64,000 nt of DNA from an uncultured Lachnospiraceae bacterium (GCA_951802115.1 CATOPL010000007.1:1-64000), one strand, 5' to 3'. Positions 26,535-34,781 are shown, numbered from the stretch's first letter. Notes: generated by a model from the letters alone, not told the origin. A program made the numbers and translations.

Positions 26535-27029
26535 CTATTCCAATTCCGTTTCCGGTACTGTCATATACTTCTTCAGCTTCTCCACCGCCCGGTACAGGCG
26601 GCTCTTGACGGTATTTACTTTCAGTTCCATTATCCGGGCAATGTTATCAAGCTTTTCTTCTTCAAAATATCGAAGTATTACAATTCTGCGTTCTTCCTCA
26701 TTTAATTTCAAAAGGGCCTGACGAAGATCCAGATCTTCCCTGTCATCCTCCGAGCCTTTTTCCGGCACCTCCTCCATCGGCGCAGTGCGTCCTCTGAATT
26801 GTTCAAGAAACCGGACCGCCTCATTCATCATAATTCTGCAGATCCAGGTATCCACATACTGTGGATTTTTCAGGGAATCACTTTTTAAGATCGCGCGATA
26901 CGCTCCTTCCTGTACGATATCCATAGCATCCTGTTCCTGAAAAGTATAGCTGTATGCGATCCGATAATATTTTTCATAATTCTTCACCAGACATTCATGA
27001 ACCAACGCCTCTTTTTCAGCCTCTCTCAT
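26535..27029 (-). CDS. SigV-like ECF sigma factor
   Basis: A 164-residue ECF sigma: region 2 (YYRIAYSYTFQEQDAMDIVQ, then WICRIMMNEAVRFL) and region 4 (RRIVILRYFEEEKLDNIARI, then VNTVKSRLYRAVEKL). Start at the second ATG (27029), eight bases after GGAGG; the first at 27035 is too close. Pairing with an RsiV-like gene supports a SigV-type cell-envelope role. A possible ECF promoter lies upstream. Confidence 0.88.
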   Translation of the reverse strand: MREAEKEALVHECLVKNYEKYYRIAYSYTFQEQDAMDIVQEGAYRAILKSDSLKNPQYVDTWICRIMMNEAVRFLEQFRGRTAPMEEVPEKGSEDDREDLDLRQALLKLNEEERRIVILRYFEEEKLDNIARIMELKVNTVKSRLYRAVEKLKKYMTVPETELE

Positions 27030-27062
27030 TCCCATCTCCTCCTTTCCGTTTGTCTGACTGTT

Positions 27063-27090
27063 AGACCTGTCAGACTGCTGAAAAGTTTCA
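27063..27090 (-). promoter_or_regulatory. Possible autoregulated ECF promoter of the sigV-like operon
   Basis: On the minus strand, TGAAAC (27085-27090) matches the SigV/SigX -35 element; after about 17 bases comes GGTC (within 27063-27068), close to the CGTC -10 element. It lies 35-60 bases before the start codon. The -10 match is imperfect. Confidence 0.4.
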
Positions 27091-27204
27091 TCCAGAATAT
27101 ATTTTTATTTCTGCATACAATTCCTCCAGCCATACAGAGCATTACCGCAGCGCAAATATTCCGGCAGCCGTTTCAGCTGCAGCAATCTACGTGTAAAATA
27201 ATAA

Positions 27205-27271
27205 AAAGAGCCGGCACAAAGTATGATGCTCCTGTTTTCAGCAGCAAACTCATACTTTGTATCAGCTCTTT
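27205..27271 (-). terminator. Terminator of the double-Nudix gene
   Basis: Arms 27205-27226 and 27250-27271 pair at 18 of 22 positions; on the minus strand the stem is followed by TTATTATTTT. It ends nine bases after the Nudix stop. Confidence 0.75.
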
Positions 27272-27279
27272 CATCTACA

Positions 27280-28296
27280 TCAACCGTACAAAGCCTTTCC
27301 AACCATTCGAAATTCATCTTCATAGATACAATGCGGCATCGAATTGTCCTCGATCATCTTAAGGCATTCCTGATAATCCATCCATATCACTTCCTCTACC
27401 TCCGATTCCTGCAGTCTTAGCTCATGGATATTTACCGGCTCCCGATACAGATAGACATGGCTCCACTCATAGTCCTTAAATACTCTGCCATAAAAGATAT
27501 CTTCTGTCCATCCCCGGTGGATGCCGAGCTTTTCCAGCTTTTCCCGGCGGACCTCAAGACCCAGCTCTTCTTCCAGTTCCCTGAGTGCCGTTTCCAGAAT
27601 TTCCTCACCTGCCGCCACGTGTCCCGCCGCCGAAATATCATAACACCCCGGATAAGAGTCCTTTTGTCCGCTACGTTTCTGCAGCAGAATATCATAACCT
27701 CCGTGTTCGCGAACTCTCGCTATCCATATGTGAACCGTTGGATGCAGGCTTCCTTCACAGTGGGCCACGCCTCTTTCTCTGACGACCCCGCTTTTACTTC
27801 CGTCTTCATTTAATATGTCAAAAAGCTCCATCGGTCTGCCGTTCAGACTGGCGCTCACCAGGCCGCTGTGCCCGTTATATACCAGTTTCAGAGAGAAAAA
27901 AGGAATTTTCTCATCCAGCAGCCGGAAAAAAATTTTATCGCCTTCCCATATATTAAGTCCCCACACTTTTTCTTTTGGAACCCATTCCAGCTCTCCTTCA
28001 TTACAGGAAATTTCCTCACCGGTAAACTGATCCGCCGTGAACAATGACATATATTCCGTCACTCCGTCTCCGGATATAAAAGTGACCAGCCCCCGATACT
28101 GATAAGAAGTCAGTGTATATCCCGTCTCTTCTTTCACCTCCCGCAGCACGCATTCTTCCGGACTTTCCCCTTCTTCAAAATGACCTCCGACACCGATCCA
28201 TTTGTCTTTGTTGACATCATTTTTTTTAACTGTTCTGTGAAGCATCAGATAGCTGCCTTCTTTTTCAATATAGCACAGTGTGCTCAGATTTCTCAT
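27280..28296 (-). CDS. Double Nudix hydrolase (MutT-like plus IDI/YfcD-like)
   Basis: A 338-residue fusion of two complete Nudix domains. The first (about 1-150) has the box GGHFEEGESPEECVLREVKE then ETG, typical of 8-oxo-dGTP diphosphatases. The second (about 165-330) has GHVAAGEEILETALRELEEE and HPTVHIWI, as in IPP-isomerase-like YfcD proteins. Both keep the catalytic Glu pairs. Substrates may include damaged nucleotides, but neither can be fixed. Start MRNLSTL at 28296 after GGGAGGAGG. Confidence 0.88.
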   Translation of the reverse strand: MRNLSTLCYIEKEGSYLMLHRTVKKNDVNKDKWIGVGGHFEEGESPEECVLREVKEETGYTLTSYQYRGLVTFISGDGVTEYMSLFTADQFTGEEISCNEGELEWVPKEKVWGLNIWEGDKIFFRLLDEKIPFFSLKLVYNGHSGLVSASLNGRPMELFDILNEDGSKSGVVRERGVAHCEGSLHPTVHIWIARVREHGGYDILLQKRSGQKDSYPGCYDISAAGHVAAGEEILETALRELEEELGLEVRREKLEKLGIHRGWTEDIFYGRVFKDYEWSHVYLYREPVNIHELRLQESEVEEVIWMDYQECLKMIEDNSMPHCIYEDEFRMVGKALYG

Positions 28297-28328
28297 GAAT
28301 CCTCCTCCCTTTGTCCTTTTGACGCGAT

Positions 28329-28369
28329 GATACCCTCCGTGGACAAAGGATGTACTCCCGGAGGGCATC
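28329..28369 (-). terminator. Hairpin after the aldo-keto reductase gene
   Basis: gataccctccg (28329-28339) pairs with 28359-28369 over 11 positions with one G-U pair. It lies in the gap between the reductase stop and the Nudix start. No clear T-tract. Confidence 0.4.
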
Positions 28370-28402
28370 AGAGCCGAAAAATAACGCCGGCAGACCGCCG
28401 TT

Positions 28403-29551
28403 TTATTTTCCGAAAATTTTAACCGCTTTTTTCATATTTTCCATCACCGGCACTTCAAATGGACATCTCTGCTCACAGGAGCCGCACTCTGCGCATTCCC
28501 GCGCAGTATGTTCCAGCACTGCATAGTGCTCCCTTACTGTCTCCGGAATCTCCCCCTGGGCTACTGCCAGATTCATAAATTTTGTTACAGATGCCACATC
28601 AATTCCCTTGGGACATGGTGCACAGTGCCCGCAGTACATACAGTGGCCTTTCCAGCTGATCTTCGGGAACGCCGCAAATGCCGCCGCATAATCTTTCTCT
28701 TCCTCTGATGCGCTTTCATACGCAATACTGGCTCTTAAATCTTCCGGCGTCCTTGCCCCGGACATGACAGTGGCCACCGCCGGGCGGGTCAGAGCATAGT
28801 GCAGACACTGATACGCAGTCAGAGCCTTCCCTGCAGGCGACAATTCTTCATTTAAAAGATCGCCGCCGCCGAATGCTTTCATGACGGTAATTCCCACCCC
28901 GCTTCTGTGACAGGCTTCATATAACGCCTGACGCTCCGGATCCATATTGACAAGCGGTCTTTTGTAGTTCTTTTCCGCCCAGAGTTCCTCCACATCTTCA
29001 CCGGCGGGCTGCAGATCATAACAGGGATTTACGCTGAACATCAACACGTCCACAAGACCGCTTTTTATAGCTGCAAGCGCTGCCTGCGGATTGTGGCTGG
29101 ACATACCAATGCAGCCGATTGTACCGGCCTCCTTCAGTTTCAGAGCATATTCCATCACTTCTCCGTGAAGGACTGTCTCCCAATCCGAAAGAGAATCCAC
29201 ATAATGAATCATACCGATCTCCACATGATCCGTCTGCAGTCTCCGAAGCTGGTCTTCAAAGCCGTCTTTGACTTCTGAAAGCTTTCTCGTTCGTTTATAC
29301 TGTCCGTCTTTCCAGATCGTACAAAGATGCGCCTGAAGCACGAACTTTTCGCGGCGCCCCTCAAGAGCCTTTCCGAGATTGGTGCGCAGATCCGGATTCG
29401 GCGCGTAAAGATCCATGCAGTTAACTCCCGCATCTTCCATGATATCCACAAACTCTTTTACCTGCTTAAAGGATTTATCCGCAAACCCCTCACAGCCCAT
29501 GCCGATCTCGCTGACTTTCAGTCCTGTCTTACCAAGTTCCCGATACTTCAT
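28403..29551 (-). CDS. Aldo/keto reductase with C-terminal 4Fe-4S domain
   Basis: A 382-residue oxidoreductase. Residues 1-280 form an AKR barrel (YRELGKTGLKVSEIGMGCEG, NCMDLYAPNPDLRTNLGKAL, IGMSSHNPQAALAAI). The C-terminal 100 residues carry two Cys clusters, CMYCGHCAPCP and CAECGSCEQRCP, expected to hold 4Fe-4S centres. It probably reduces carbonyls with electrons from NAD(P)H or ferredoxin; the substrate is unknown. Start MKYREL (29551) follows AGGAGGA; the longer frame runs through the promoter. That promoter matches the MerR gene's, so regulation by the 10.3-kb MerR is likely. Confidence 0.9.
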   Translation of the reverse strand: MKYRELGKTGLKVSEIGMGCEGFADKSFKQVKEFVDIMEDAGVNCMDLYAPNPDLRTNLGKALEGRREKFVLQAHLCTIWKDGQYKRTRKLSEVKDGFEDQLRRLQTDHVEIGMIHYVDSLSDWETVLHGEVMEYALKLKEAGTIGCIGMSSHNPQAALAAIKSGLVDVLMFSVNPCYDLQPAGEDVEELWAEKNYKRPLVNMDPERQALYEACHRSGVGITVMKAFGGGDLLNEELSPAGKALTAYQCLHYALTRPAVATVMSGARTPEDLRASIAYESASEEEKDYAAAFAAFPKISWKGHCMYCGHCAPCPKGIDVASVTKFMNLAVAQGEIPETVREHYAVLEHTARECAECGSCEQRCPFEVPVMENMKKAVKIFGK

Positions 29552-29594
29552 CTGTTCTCCTCCTGCGTCTCTCAGTTTCTGATCATACACCATT

Positions 29595-29625
29595 ATTATA
29601 TCAGTTAGAGCCGACTCCAGGTCAA
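29595..29625 (-). promoter_or_regulatory. MerR-type promoter of the aldo-keto reductase, 19-bp spacer
   Basis: On the minus strand, TTGACC (29620-29625), a 19-bp spacer beginning TGGAGT, then consensus TATAAT (29595-29600). The -35, the first six spacer bases, the spacing and the -10 are identical to the MerR promoter at 10690-10720. It overlaps the 3' end of the MFS gene. Confidence 0.85.
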
Positions 29626-30863
29626 GAACATTTTCCATCTGCCTTTTCTGCTTTACGAAATAAGATATAGCCTGCAAGAAACAGAACGGACAAAAGTCCG
29701 ATTCCGGTCCGTGAGGTTCCGCTCAGCTGAGTTGCAGCCCCCAGCATCAGCGTACCTGTAAATGCTGCACCTTTTCCGAAGATATCATAAAACCCAAAAT
29801 ATTCTGCAGCCTGTTCCCTGGGAATAATCCTTGTAAAATAAGACCGCGACAACGCCTGAATCCCGCCCTGAAAAACCGCTACGCAGACAGCCAGAAACCA
29901 GAATTCCCAGGCATGACTCATCTGCACCGCAAACAGAACAACGCCCAGATATCCCAATATGGAATATCGGATCAGCCTCCCGCTTTCCATCTTTTTTGCC
30001 AGATTTCCAAATAGAATCGAGCATGGGAACGCCACTACCTGCGTCAGCAAAAGTGCCAGCATCAGATCTGTATCGGAGATTCCCACATCTTTACCATACG
30101 AAGTAGCCATGTCAATAATGGTGTAGACTCCATCAATGTAAAAGAAAAAGGCGGCCAGAAACCAGAAAATACGTTTATTTTTCCATACTTCCTGTAACAC
30201 CTTAAAAAGCCGTACAAAGCTGTCCCTGACAAGATGCTCTCTTCTCTCCACATAACAAGTCTGCTCGAAACTTTTCAGAAGCGGAACCGTCATGAAAAAC
30301 CACCATCCTGCATTCAGAAGAAACACTGCTGCAACTGCCTGTCCGTTTTCAATCCCCAGCGGTTTGGCGCACAAAATCAGCACGATACTGACAATAAACG
30401 GAATACAGCTCCCAATATATCCCCATGCATAACCATGAGCAGATACTTGATCCACTTTGTCTTCTGTGGTCACATCCGTCAGCATAGAATCATAAAAAGT
30501 CAGGCTGCCCTGATAACCCGTTTTGGCAAATACATAGATTCCCAGAAACAAAAGCCAGCCTGCGGGAATGGAAAGCATGACGCATCCCAGTACTCCGACA
30601 GCCATAAAACACACGAATACCGGTTTCTTCAGACCTTTGATATCCGCCACTGCTCCAAGAACCGGACCAAGAACTGCTGAAATCACCGTCACCAGCGAAC
30701 TCGCATAGCTGAAATATGCCGTGGAGTCCGCCGCCGACATTCCTGCGCCTTCTGCAATATTTTTAAAATAAATAGGAATTACAGTGGCAGTCAGCATGAC
30801 AAAAGCAGAATTCCCCACATCATACAGCACCCAGTCTCGTTCTTTCCCAGTCAAATGCATCAT
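29622..30863 (-). CDS. MFS transporter, UMF1 (Atg22-like) family
   Basis: A 413-residue protein with about twelve membrane helices. It begins KERDWVLYDVGNSAFVMLTA, the UMF1 hallmark, followed by SLVTVISAVLGPVLGAVADI. UMF1 proteins are putative amino-acid or small-molecule exporters; the substrate here is unknown. Its start overlaps the upstream stop (ATGA), with GAGG seven bases before, so it is coupled to the phospholipase-C-like gene. Confidence 0.88.
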   Translation of the reverse strand: MMHLTGKERDWVLYDVGNSAFVMLTATVIPIYFKNIAEGAGMSAADSTAYFSYASSLVTVISAVLGPVLGAVADIKGLKKPVFVCFMAVGVLGCVMLSIPAGWLLFLGIYVFAKTGYQGSLTFYDSMLTDVTTEDKVDQVSAHGYAWGYIGSCIPFIVSIVLILCAKPLGIENGQAVAAVFLLNAGWWFFMTVPLLKSFEQTCYVERREHLVRDSFVRLFKVLQEVWKNKRIFWFLAAFFFYIDGVYTIIDMATSYGKDVGISDTDLMLALLLTQVVAFPCSILFGNLAKKMESGRLIRYSILGYLGVVLFAVQMSHAWEFWFLAVCVAVFQGGIQALSRSYFTRIIPREQAAEYFGFYDIFGKGAAFTGTLMLGAATQLSGTSRTGIGLLSVLFLAGYILFRKAEKADGKCS

Positions 30864-31657
30864 ATAGCTTCCTCATAATTCTGATACAGCCGCTCTGACA
30901 AAAGTCCTCCCTTTTCCAGAACTCTGCCATATTTCTGTATCTCATCTACCGCTGTCAGAACCGCATGTTCCATGCGTTCTTTCAAAAAACGGTCGCTCTT
31001 GGCACAGATCGGATGGATCCTTCCATCCATGATCAGTCCGCCGATACTTTTATCCTGCCCCAATACTCTGGAAACTATTTTCAGCGCCAGTCTTTTTACA
31101 GGATTCCGGCACACAAACAATGCTATTACCAGCCGAAACTGACGGATACAGACATGGATCTGGCCAGGCGTCACATCATCAAACAGTCTGGAAATCTGTT
31201 CTCTTGTGTGCGTTCTGCTGATCAGATGATGAACCGGAACAAAATCAAGCGGCTTAAATCCGTCAGAAGCCATCAGATACCGGTCAAATTCTGTCTCTAT
31301 TGTCAGATGTCCGAGTCCTTCTTCTTCCATAAAGTAATTCACAAACGGATGACACTCATGGTCCAGAATAAAATGGCACAGGAAACCATATAAGTATGCC
31401 CGTAAAGCCGGATCCGGATTCTTTCGGTAACATATTCTCCCTCTTTCAAAAAAATCTGCTGCAATCTCCTTGTGCATCCACACTCCATACTGATTGATCC
31501 TGTTTTTGTGAAACGGATGGTAGTAAAACAGCAGATCCGGTCCATGCAGTCCCAGAAGAAACGCATCTTTTCCCTGACAGATCTCCTGCTTTCTGTTCTT
31601 CTGCAGCTTTTGAAATACCTTTTTCCCAAACACATAATGTGCATAGGTTGCTGGCAT
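30860..31657 (-). CDS. Zinc-dependent phospholipase C-family protein
   Basis: A 265-residue protein of the bacterial zinc-dependent PLC / S1-P1-like family. His/Asp motifs expected to bind metals: ATYAHYVFGKKVF, GLHGPDLLFYYHPF, YGFLCHFILDHECHPFVNY and HLTIETEFDRYL. No signal peptide is seen, so it may be cytoplasmic, and its activity may not be on lipids. Start MPATYAHY at 31657, eight bases after GGAGG. It forms an operon with the MFS gene. Confidence 0.83.
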   Translation of the reverse strand: MPATYAHYVFGKKVFQKLQKNRKQEICQGKDAFLLGLHGPDLLFYYHPFHKNRINQYGVWMHKEIAADFFERGRICYRKNPDPALRAYLYGFLCHFILDHECHPFVNYFMEEEGLGHLTIETEFDRYLMASDGFKPLDFVPVHHLISRTHTREQISRLFDDVTPGQIHVCIRQFRLVIALFVCRNPVKRLALKIVSRVLGQDKSIGGLIMDGRIHPICAKSDRFLKERMEHAVLTAVDEIQKYGRVLEKGGLLSERLYQNYEEAI

Positions 31658-31861
31658 AGTCATCTCCTCCTGATCATAATTCCGGAGCCGTCGCAAAATA
31701 CGAGCCTGTCTGTTTTGTGTCCGGGGCATTATACAAACACCGCCCAGACAGGTTGCCGCAAATTTTGAACCGGCCCCATTGACTCTTTTTCTGTTTCAGT
31801 ATAGCACAATCAGCTGCTTCTGCATATGATGAAGTGTAAATAGTTTTTGGAGGTTATCTTC

Positions 31862-32194
31862 ATGGGTGACTTAAGTAGAAACGGTTGCGGCTGTGGCTGC
31901 GACAACAACTGCGGATGCAGCTGCGGATGCGGCAATAACAGTGTAGGATTTGGCGGAGGCGGATGCGGATGTCTGATCCTGATCCTTCTTCTGTTCTCCT
32001 GCTGCGGCAATGGTTTTGGCGGAAACAACTGCGGCGGCGGATGCTGCGACAGTGGCTTTGGCGGTGACAGCTGCTGGTGGATCATCCTGCTTCTGCTCTT
32101 CTGCGGCAACGGTTTCGGCGGCGGCAGTAACTGCGGATGCAACAACAACTGCGGATGCAACTGCGGGTGCAACAACAACTGCGGATGCTGCTAG
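31862..32194 (+). CDS. Cys/Gly/Asn-rich small protein with two hydrophobic patches
   Basis: A 110-residue protein containing 25 cysteines, mostly in C-G-C and N-N-N-C-G-C repeats, resembling entries labelled chorion-class high-cysteine protein. Two short hydrophobic runs (CLILILLLFSCC and WWIILLLLFCG) interrupt the repeats. There is no signal peptide. GGAGG lies eight bases before ATG 31862, so translation is likely. Possible roles are metal binding, a disulfide-linked surface or spore layer, or a self-assembling material; none is shown. The long opposite-strand frames are shadows of its codon bias. Confidence 0.75.
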   Translation: MGDLSRNGCGCGCDNNCGCSCGCGNNSVGFGGGGCGCLILILLLFSCCGNGFGGNNCGGGCCDSGFGGDSCWWIILLLLFCGNGFGGGSNCGCNNNCGCNCGCNNNCGCC

Positions 32195-32273
32195 TGTGCT
32201 GATCATCTGATTATCAGGGTAACAAACACTGAAGATTTCGCCAGCCTGCGAGGCGGAGGAAAAAGACGCGTCA

Positions 32274-32399
32274 ATGACTACGCGGACTGACACCCGCGAA
32301 GCAGGCGGCGGAATAGACAGTGCTGTTTACCGTCCATTACAAATGGTCCATACCATACAGCATCGGGAGGGCAGCATCATCTGTGGCGCCTTCCTGTAA
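32274..32399 (+). CDS. Doubtful 41-codon frame in the gap after the Cys-rich gene
   Basis: An open frame MTTRTDTREAGGGIDSAVYR continuing to GAFL, with GGAGG 14 bases upstream, further than ideal. The surrounding 32195-32474 also has complementary blocks (gccagcctgc near 32240 and gcaggcggc near 32305), so it could instead be a structured leader. No family recognised. Confidence 0.22.
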   Translation: MTTRTDTREAGGGIDSAVYRPLQMVHTIQHREGSIICGAFL

Positions 32400-32474
32400 G
32401 ATTCCGGTCCCGGAAACCGCATGATTTCTGATGACCGTTCATATATTGAAGAAAGACGCAGGGAGTAATCTGCC

Positions 32475-32807
32475 ATGACATTTGATGAAGCAATTCTTCC
32501 AAAAGAGCTGCAGATGCTGAAAGCCTTCCTGCCCTTTCTTCCTGTCAGTATACAAAAAATGCTGGCAATCTATATCAAATGGACAGAACTGCAGAAAACC
32601 ATCGAATATTTCAGCCGGAATACACCCATCCAGAAATCCCCGGATATGGGAAACCTGATGAAATGCATGAAGGGACTTCTCCCCCCGGAAGAACAGTCCC
32701 AGATCGAACAGTTTGCAGACATGTTCGAAAATATGGATATGTATCGGGAAATGTTTGAAGGCTTTTCCAGTACCTTCACGTCCGATCAGAAGGAGGACAA
32801 TACATGA
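32475..32807 (+). CDS. Unrecognised small helical protein A
   Basis: A 110-residue, mostly helical protein: ILPKELQMLKAFLPFLPVSI, then YIKWTELQKTIEYFSR, and an acidic C terminus. No motif or signal seen. AGGGAG lies nine bases before the start. The last four bases (ATGA) overlap the next gene. It lies downstream of the Cys-rich gene on the same strand; whether the three act together is unknown. Confidence 0.7.
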   Translation: MTFDEAILPKELQMLKAFLPFLPVSIQKMLAIYIKWTELQKTIEYFSRNTPIQKSPDMGNLMKCMKGLLPPEEQSQIEQFADMFENMDMYREMFEGFSSTFTSDQKEDNT

Positions 32808-33088
32808 ACGCACCAGACTGGTTCCATGATCCGCGTATCAGGAACATCTCCCCCGCCAAGCTGAATTTTCTTCTGAAGCTTGCCGAACAGATTGAAGGAA
32901 AAAGCCAGAAACAGGCCATGCCGATCCTGTTCGGTGCCGTAGCCTCTGCAGGAAAACAAAATCTGCAGTTCTCATCGGAGGAATTCCAGTTGATTTTTGA
33001 AATCATGAAAGAAGGCAAGAGTGAGGCAGAAAAAAGAAAAATGGATGAAACATTGAAAAAAGCACAGAAAATGATGGGGCAGTCGTAA
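32804..33088 (+). CDS. Unrecognised small helical protein B
   Basis: A 94-residue protein starting MNAPDWFHDPRIRNISPAKL, with helices to the end and a Lys-rich tail (EKRKMDETLKKAQKMMGQS). It overlaps the preceding gene by ATGA, so the two are translationally coupled and likely partners. A terminator uses its last codons. Function unknown. Confidence 0.7.
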   Translation: MNAPDWFHDPRIRNISPAKLNFLLKLAEQIEGKSQKQAMPILFGAVASAGKQNLQFSSEEFQLIFEIMKEGKSEAEKRKMDETLKKAQKMMGQS

Positions 33089-33106
33089 AACGAAGCCCCA
33101 TCTTTT
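33073..33106 (+). terminator. Terminator after the small helical pair
   Basis: gatggggc (33073-33080) and gccccatc (33095-33102) form a perfect 8-bp stem followed by TTTT; the stop codon lies in the loop. Confidence 0.75.
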
Positions 33107-33146
33107 CAATTTCCTGTTAAAATTTTATTCCGTCTGTCCCTGGAAT

Positions 33147-34391
33147 TTACTCCTTTGTATTCACATCCATCACCTGCATATCCGTCTTGGAATAAAATAT
33201 CTTCTGACTGTGATACAGCCCGTAATAACCAGATTCCAGATAGCTGATACATACCGACAACAGGAAAAATGACATATCTCCAAAGCCGAACAGCTCGAAG
33301 CTCAGAAGTAATGATGAGATCGGGCAGTTGGTCACTCCGCAGAAGACAGAAGTCATGCCGCAGGCCGCGGCCAGAGACGGTGGCATTCCCACCACCTGCC
33401 CAAAAAGACATCCAAATGTAGCTCCGACAAAAAGAGAGGGAACAATTTCACCTCCTCGAAAACCGCTTCCAAGAGATACACCCGTAAACACGATTTTCAA
33501 GAGAAATGCCGAAGCAATTACCTTTCCTTCCATAGCGAGCTCAATTACCGGCATTCCCGCTCCCAGATAATCCGTCGTCCCCAGAAGCTTTGTCATCAAA
33601 ATCACGAGACATCCCCCCGCCAGGACACGAAACCACTCGTTGGGAATCCATTTTTTATAAATATGTTCCGCATGATGCAGGACTGTACAGAACAATATAC
33701 TGACTCCTGCACAGCAAAGTGCCAGAATAATAACCAGTATTACGTTTCTCCAGTTAAACTCCGTCACTGACGGGAGTGCAAAATGTTCTCCGTGGGCTCC
33801 TAAAAGCTCTGCCATTTCTTTTGCAACCAGTGATGCCACGCAGCAGGGAACCAGCGCCGCATACTGCATAATTCCCACATTCGTGACTTCCATGGCAAAG
33901 ACGGTGGCTGTCAGAGGCGTTCCGAACAACGCTGAGAATCCGGCACTCATCCCGGACATAATCATGATCCTGTGATCATATTCTCCCAGCTTCAACCATT
34001 TTCCTATTGTCCCTGAAATACTCCCTCCAAGCTGAAGAGCCGCGCCTTCCCGGCCGGCTGAACCGCCGAACGCATGAGTTAAAACGGTGGAAGCCGCAAT
34101 CAGAGGCGCCATACGCAGCGGCACGAATGCTCCGGACTGAATCCCCTCCAGCACCCGGTTTGTCCCTGTCTTATAGGGATCCAGTCTGTACATCCCCACA
34201 ATCGCCAGACCCGCCAGAGGAAGCAGATACAGCATCCACGGATGACTGCTTCGAAAGTCAGTCACCACCGTAATACTCCTTCCAAACAGCCCTCCCAGAA
34301 CGCCAACTGCCGCTCCGATCAGACCGGCCAGAAACAGCCACCTGGCCAGGAGCCAAACCCTTCCTGCACATAACTGTGCATATTTTTTCAA
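33147..34391 (-). CDS. CLC-family chloride/fluoride channel or antiporter
   Basis: A 414-residue membrane protein with about ten hydrophobic helices. CLC landmarks: GGSAGREGAALQLGG (the gating Glu in GREG, with Ala where Pro is usual) and GFRGGEIVPSLFVGATFG (the GxFxP-like region). The FRGGE form and the missing GSGIP motif lean toward the fluoride-exporting CLC-F branch, but no fluoride riboswitch is seen upstream, so the ion is open. Start is TTG 34391 with GGGAGTG seven bases before. Confidence 0.87.
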   Translation of the reverse strand: MKKYAQLCAGRVWLLARWLFLAGLIGAAVGVLGGLFGRSITVVTDFRSSHPWMLYLLPLAGLAIVGMYRLDPYKTGTNRVLEGIQSGAFVPLRMAPLIAASTVLTHAFGGSAGREGAALQLGGSISGTIGKWLKLGEYDHRIMIMSGMSAGFSALFGTPLTATVFAMEVTNVGIMQYAALVPCCVASLVAKEMAELLGAHGEHFALPSVTEFNWRNVILVIILALCCAGVSILFCTVLHHAEHIYKKWIPNEWFRVLAGGCLVILMTKLLGTTDYLGAGMPVIELAMEGKVIASAFLLKIVFTGVSLGSGFRGGEIVPSLFVGATFGCLFGQVVGMPPSLAAACGMTSVFCGVTNCPISSLLLSFELFGFGDMSFFLLSVCISYLESGYYGLYHSQKIFYSKTDMQVMDVNTKE

Positions 34392-34427
34392 AACAGATCA
34401 CTCCCTTATTCTTTCACCTTCTTTACC

Positions 34428-34456
34428 ATTATCCCCGTCTGAAGTCCTCATGTCAA
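34428..34456 (-). promoter_or_regulatory. Promoter of the CLC gene
   Basis: On the minus strand, consensus TTGACA (34451-34456), 17-bp spacer, GATAAT (34428-34433), about 35 bases before the start codon. Confidence 0.75.
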
Positions 34457-34533
34457 GTATTGCTTAGCGATTTCTTAGCATCCGTCTGTGGCTGTTACCG
34501 CCCTCTATGCAGGATCGATTCCCTTGCGTCTTA

Positions 34534-34779
34534 TTACAGTAAATAGTTATTCTCTTTATCTGCCACCTGCAGAGTTGCGAGCGTATAAGTAGCATATCCC
34601 TCGGCAACCAGTGGCTCCAGCTTACACAGATCCTCGGCCTCCTCATAGCTTGCTGTTTTGAAAACGACCATACCAGCCACGCCGGGATAACCTTTGAGCG
34701 GACCGCAAAGCTCAATCTTTCCATCAGCATCTAAATTTTTCAGATTTTCTACATGCCTTGTTATGACTGCTTTTGTAAC
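34534..34779 (-). pseudogene. YciI-like protein lacking its N terminus
   Basis: One frame reads KAVITRHVENLKNLDADGKI, then ELCGPLKGYPGVAGMVVFKT and on to NYLL stop, a good match to YciI domains (conserved His in RHVENL; the GPL block). It lacks the first strand and any start codon: the reading frame runs back directly into the terminator of the EF-G gene. About 15-20 N-terminal residues are missing, probably lost by deletion. Confidence 0.7.
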
Positions 34780-34781
34780 CG

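Noticed and set aside
31871..32293. Ala/Val-rich and Pro/Gln-rich frames opposite the Cys-rich gene
   Set aside because: Low-complexity mirror images of Gly/Cys codons, with no ribosome site.
34392..34460. Fluoride riboswitch upstream of the CLC gene
   Set aside because: The leader is too short after the promoter and lacks the conserved blocks.
34464..34730. 88-residue minus-strand frame after the EF-G gene
   Set aside because: It is out of frame with the recognisable YciI remnant and is Arg/Trp-rich without features.
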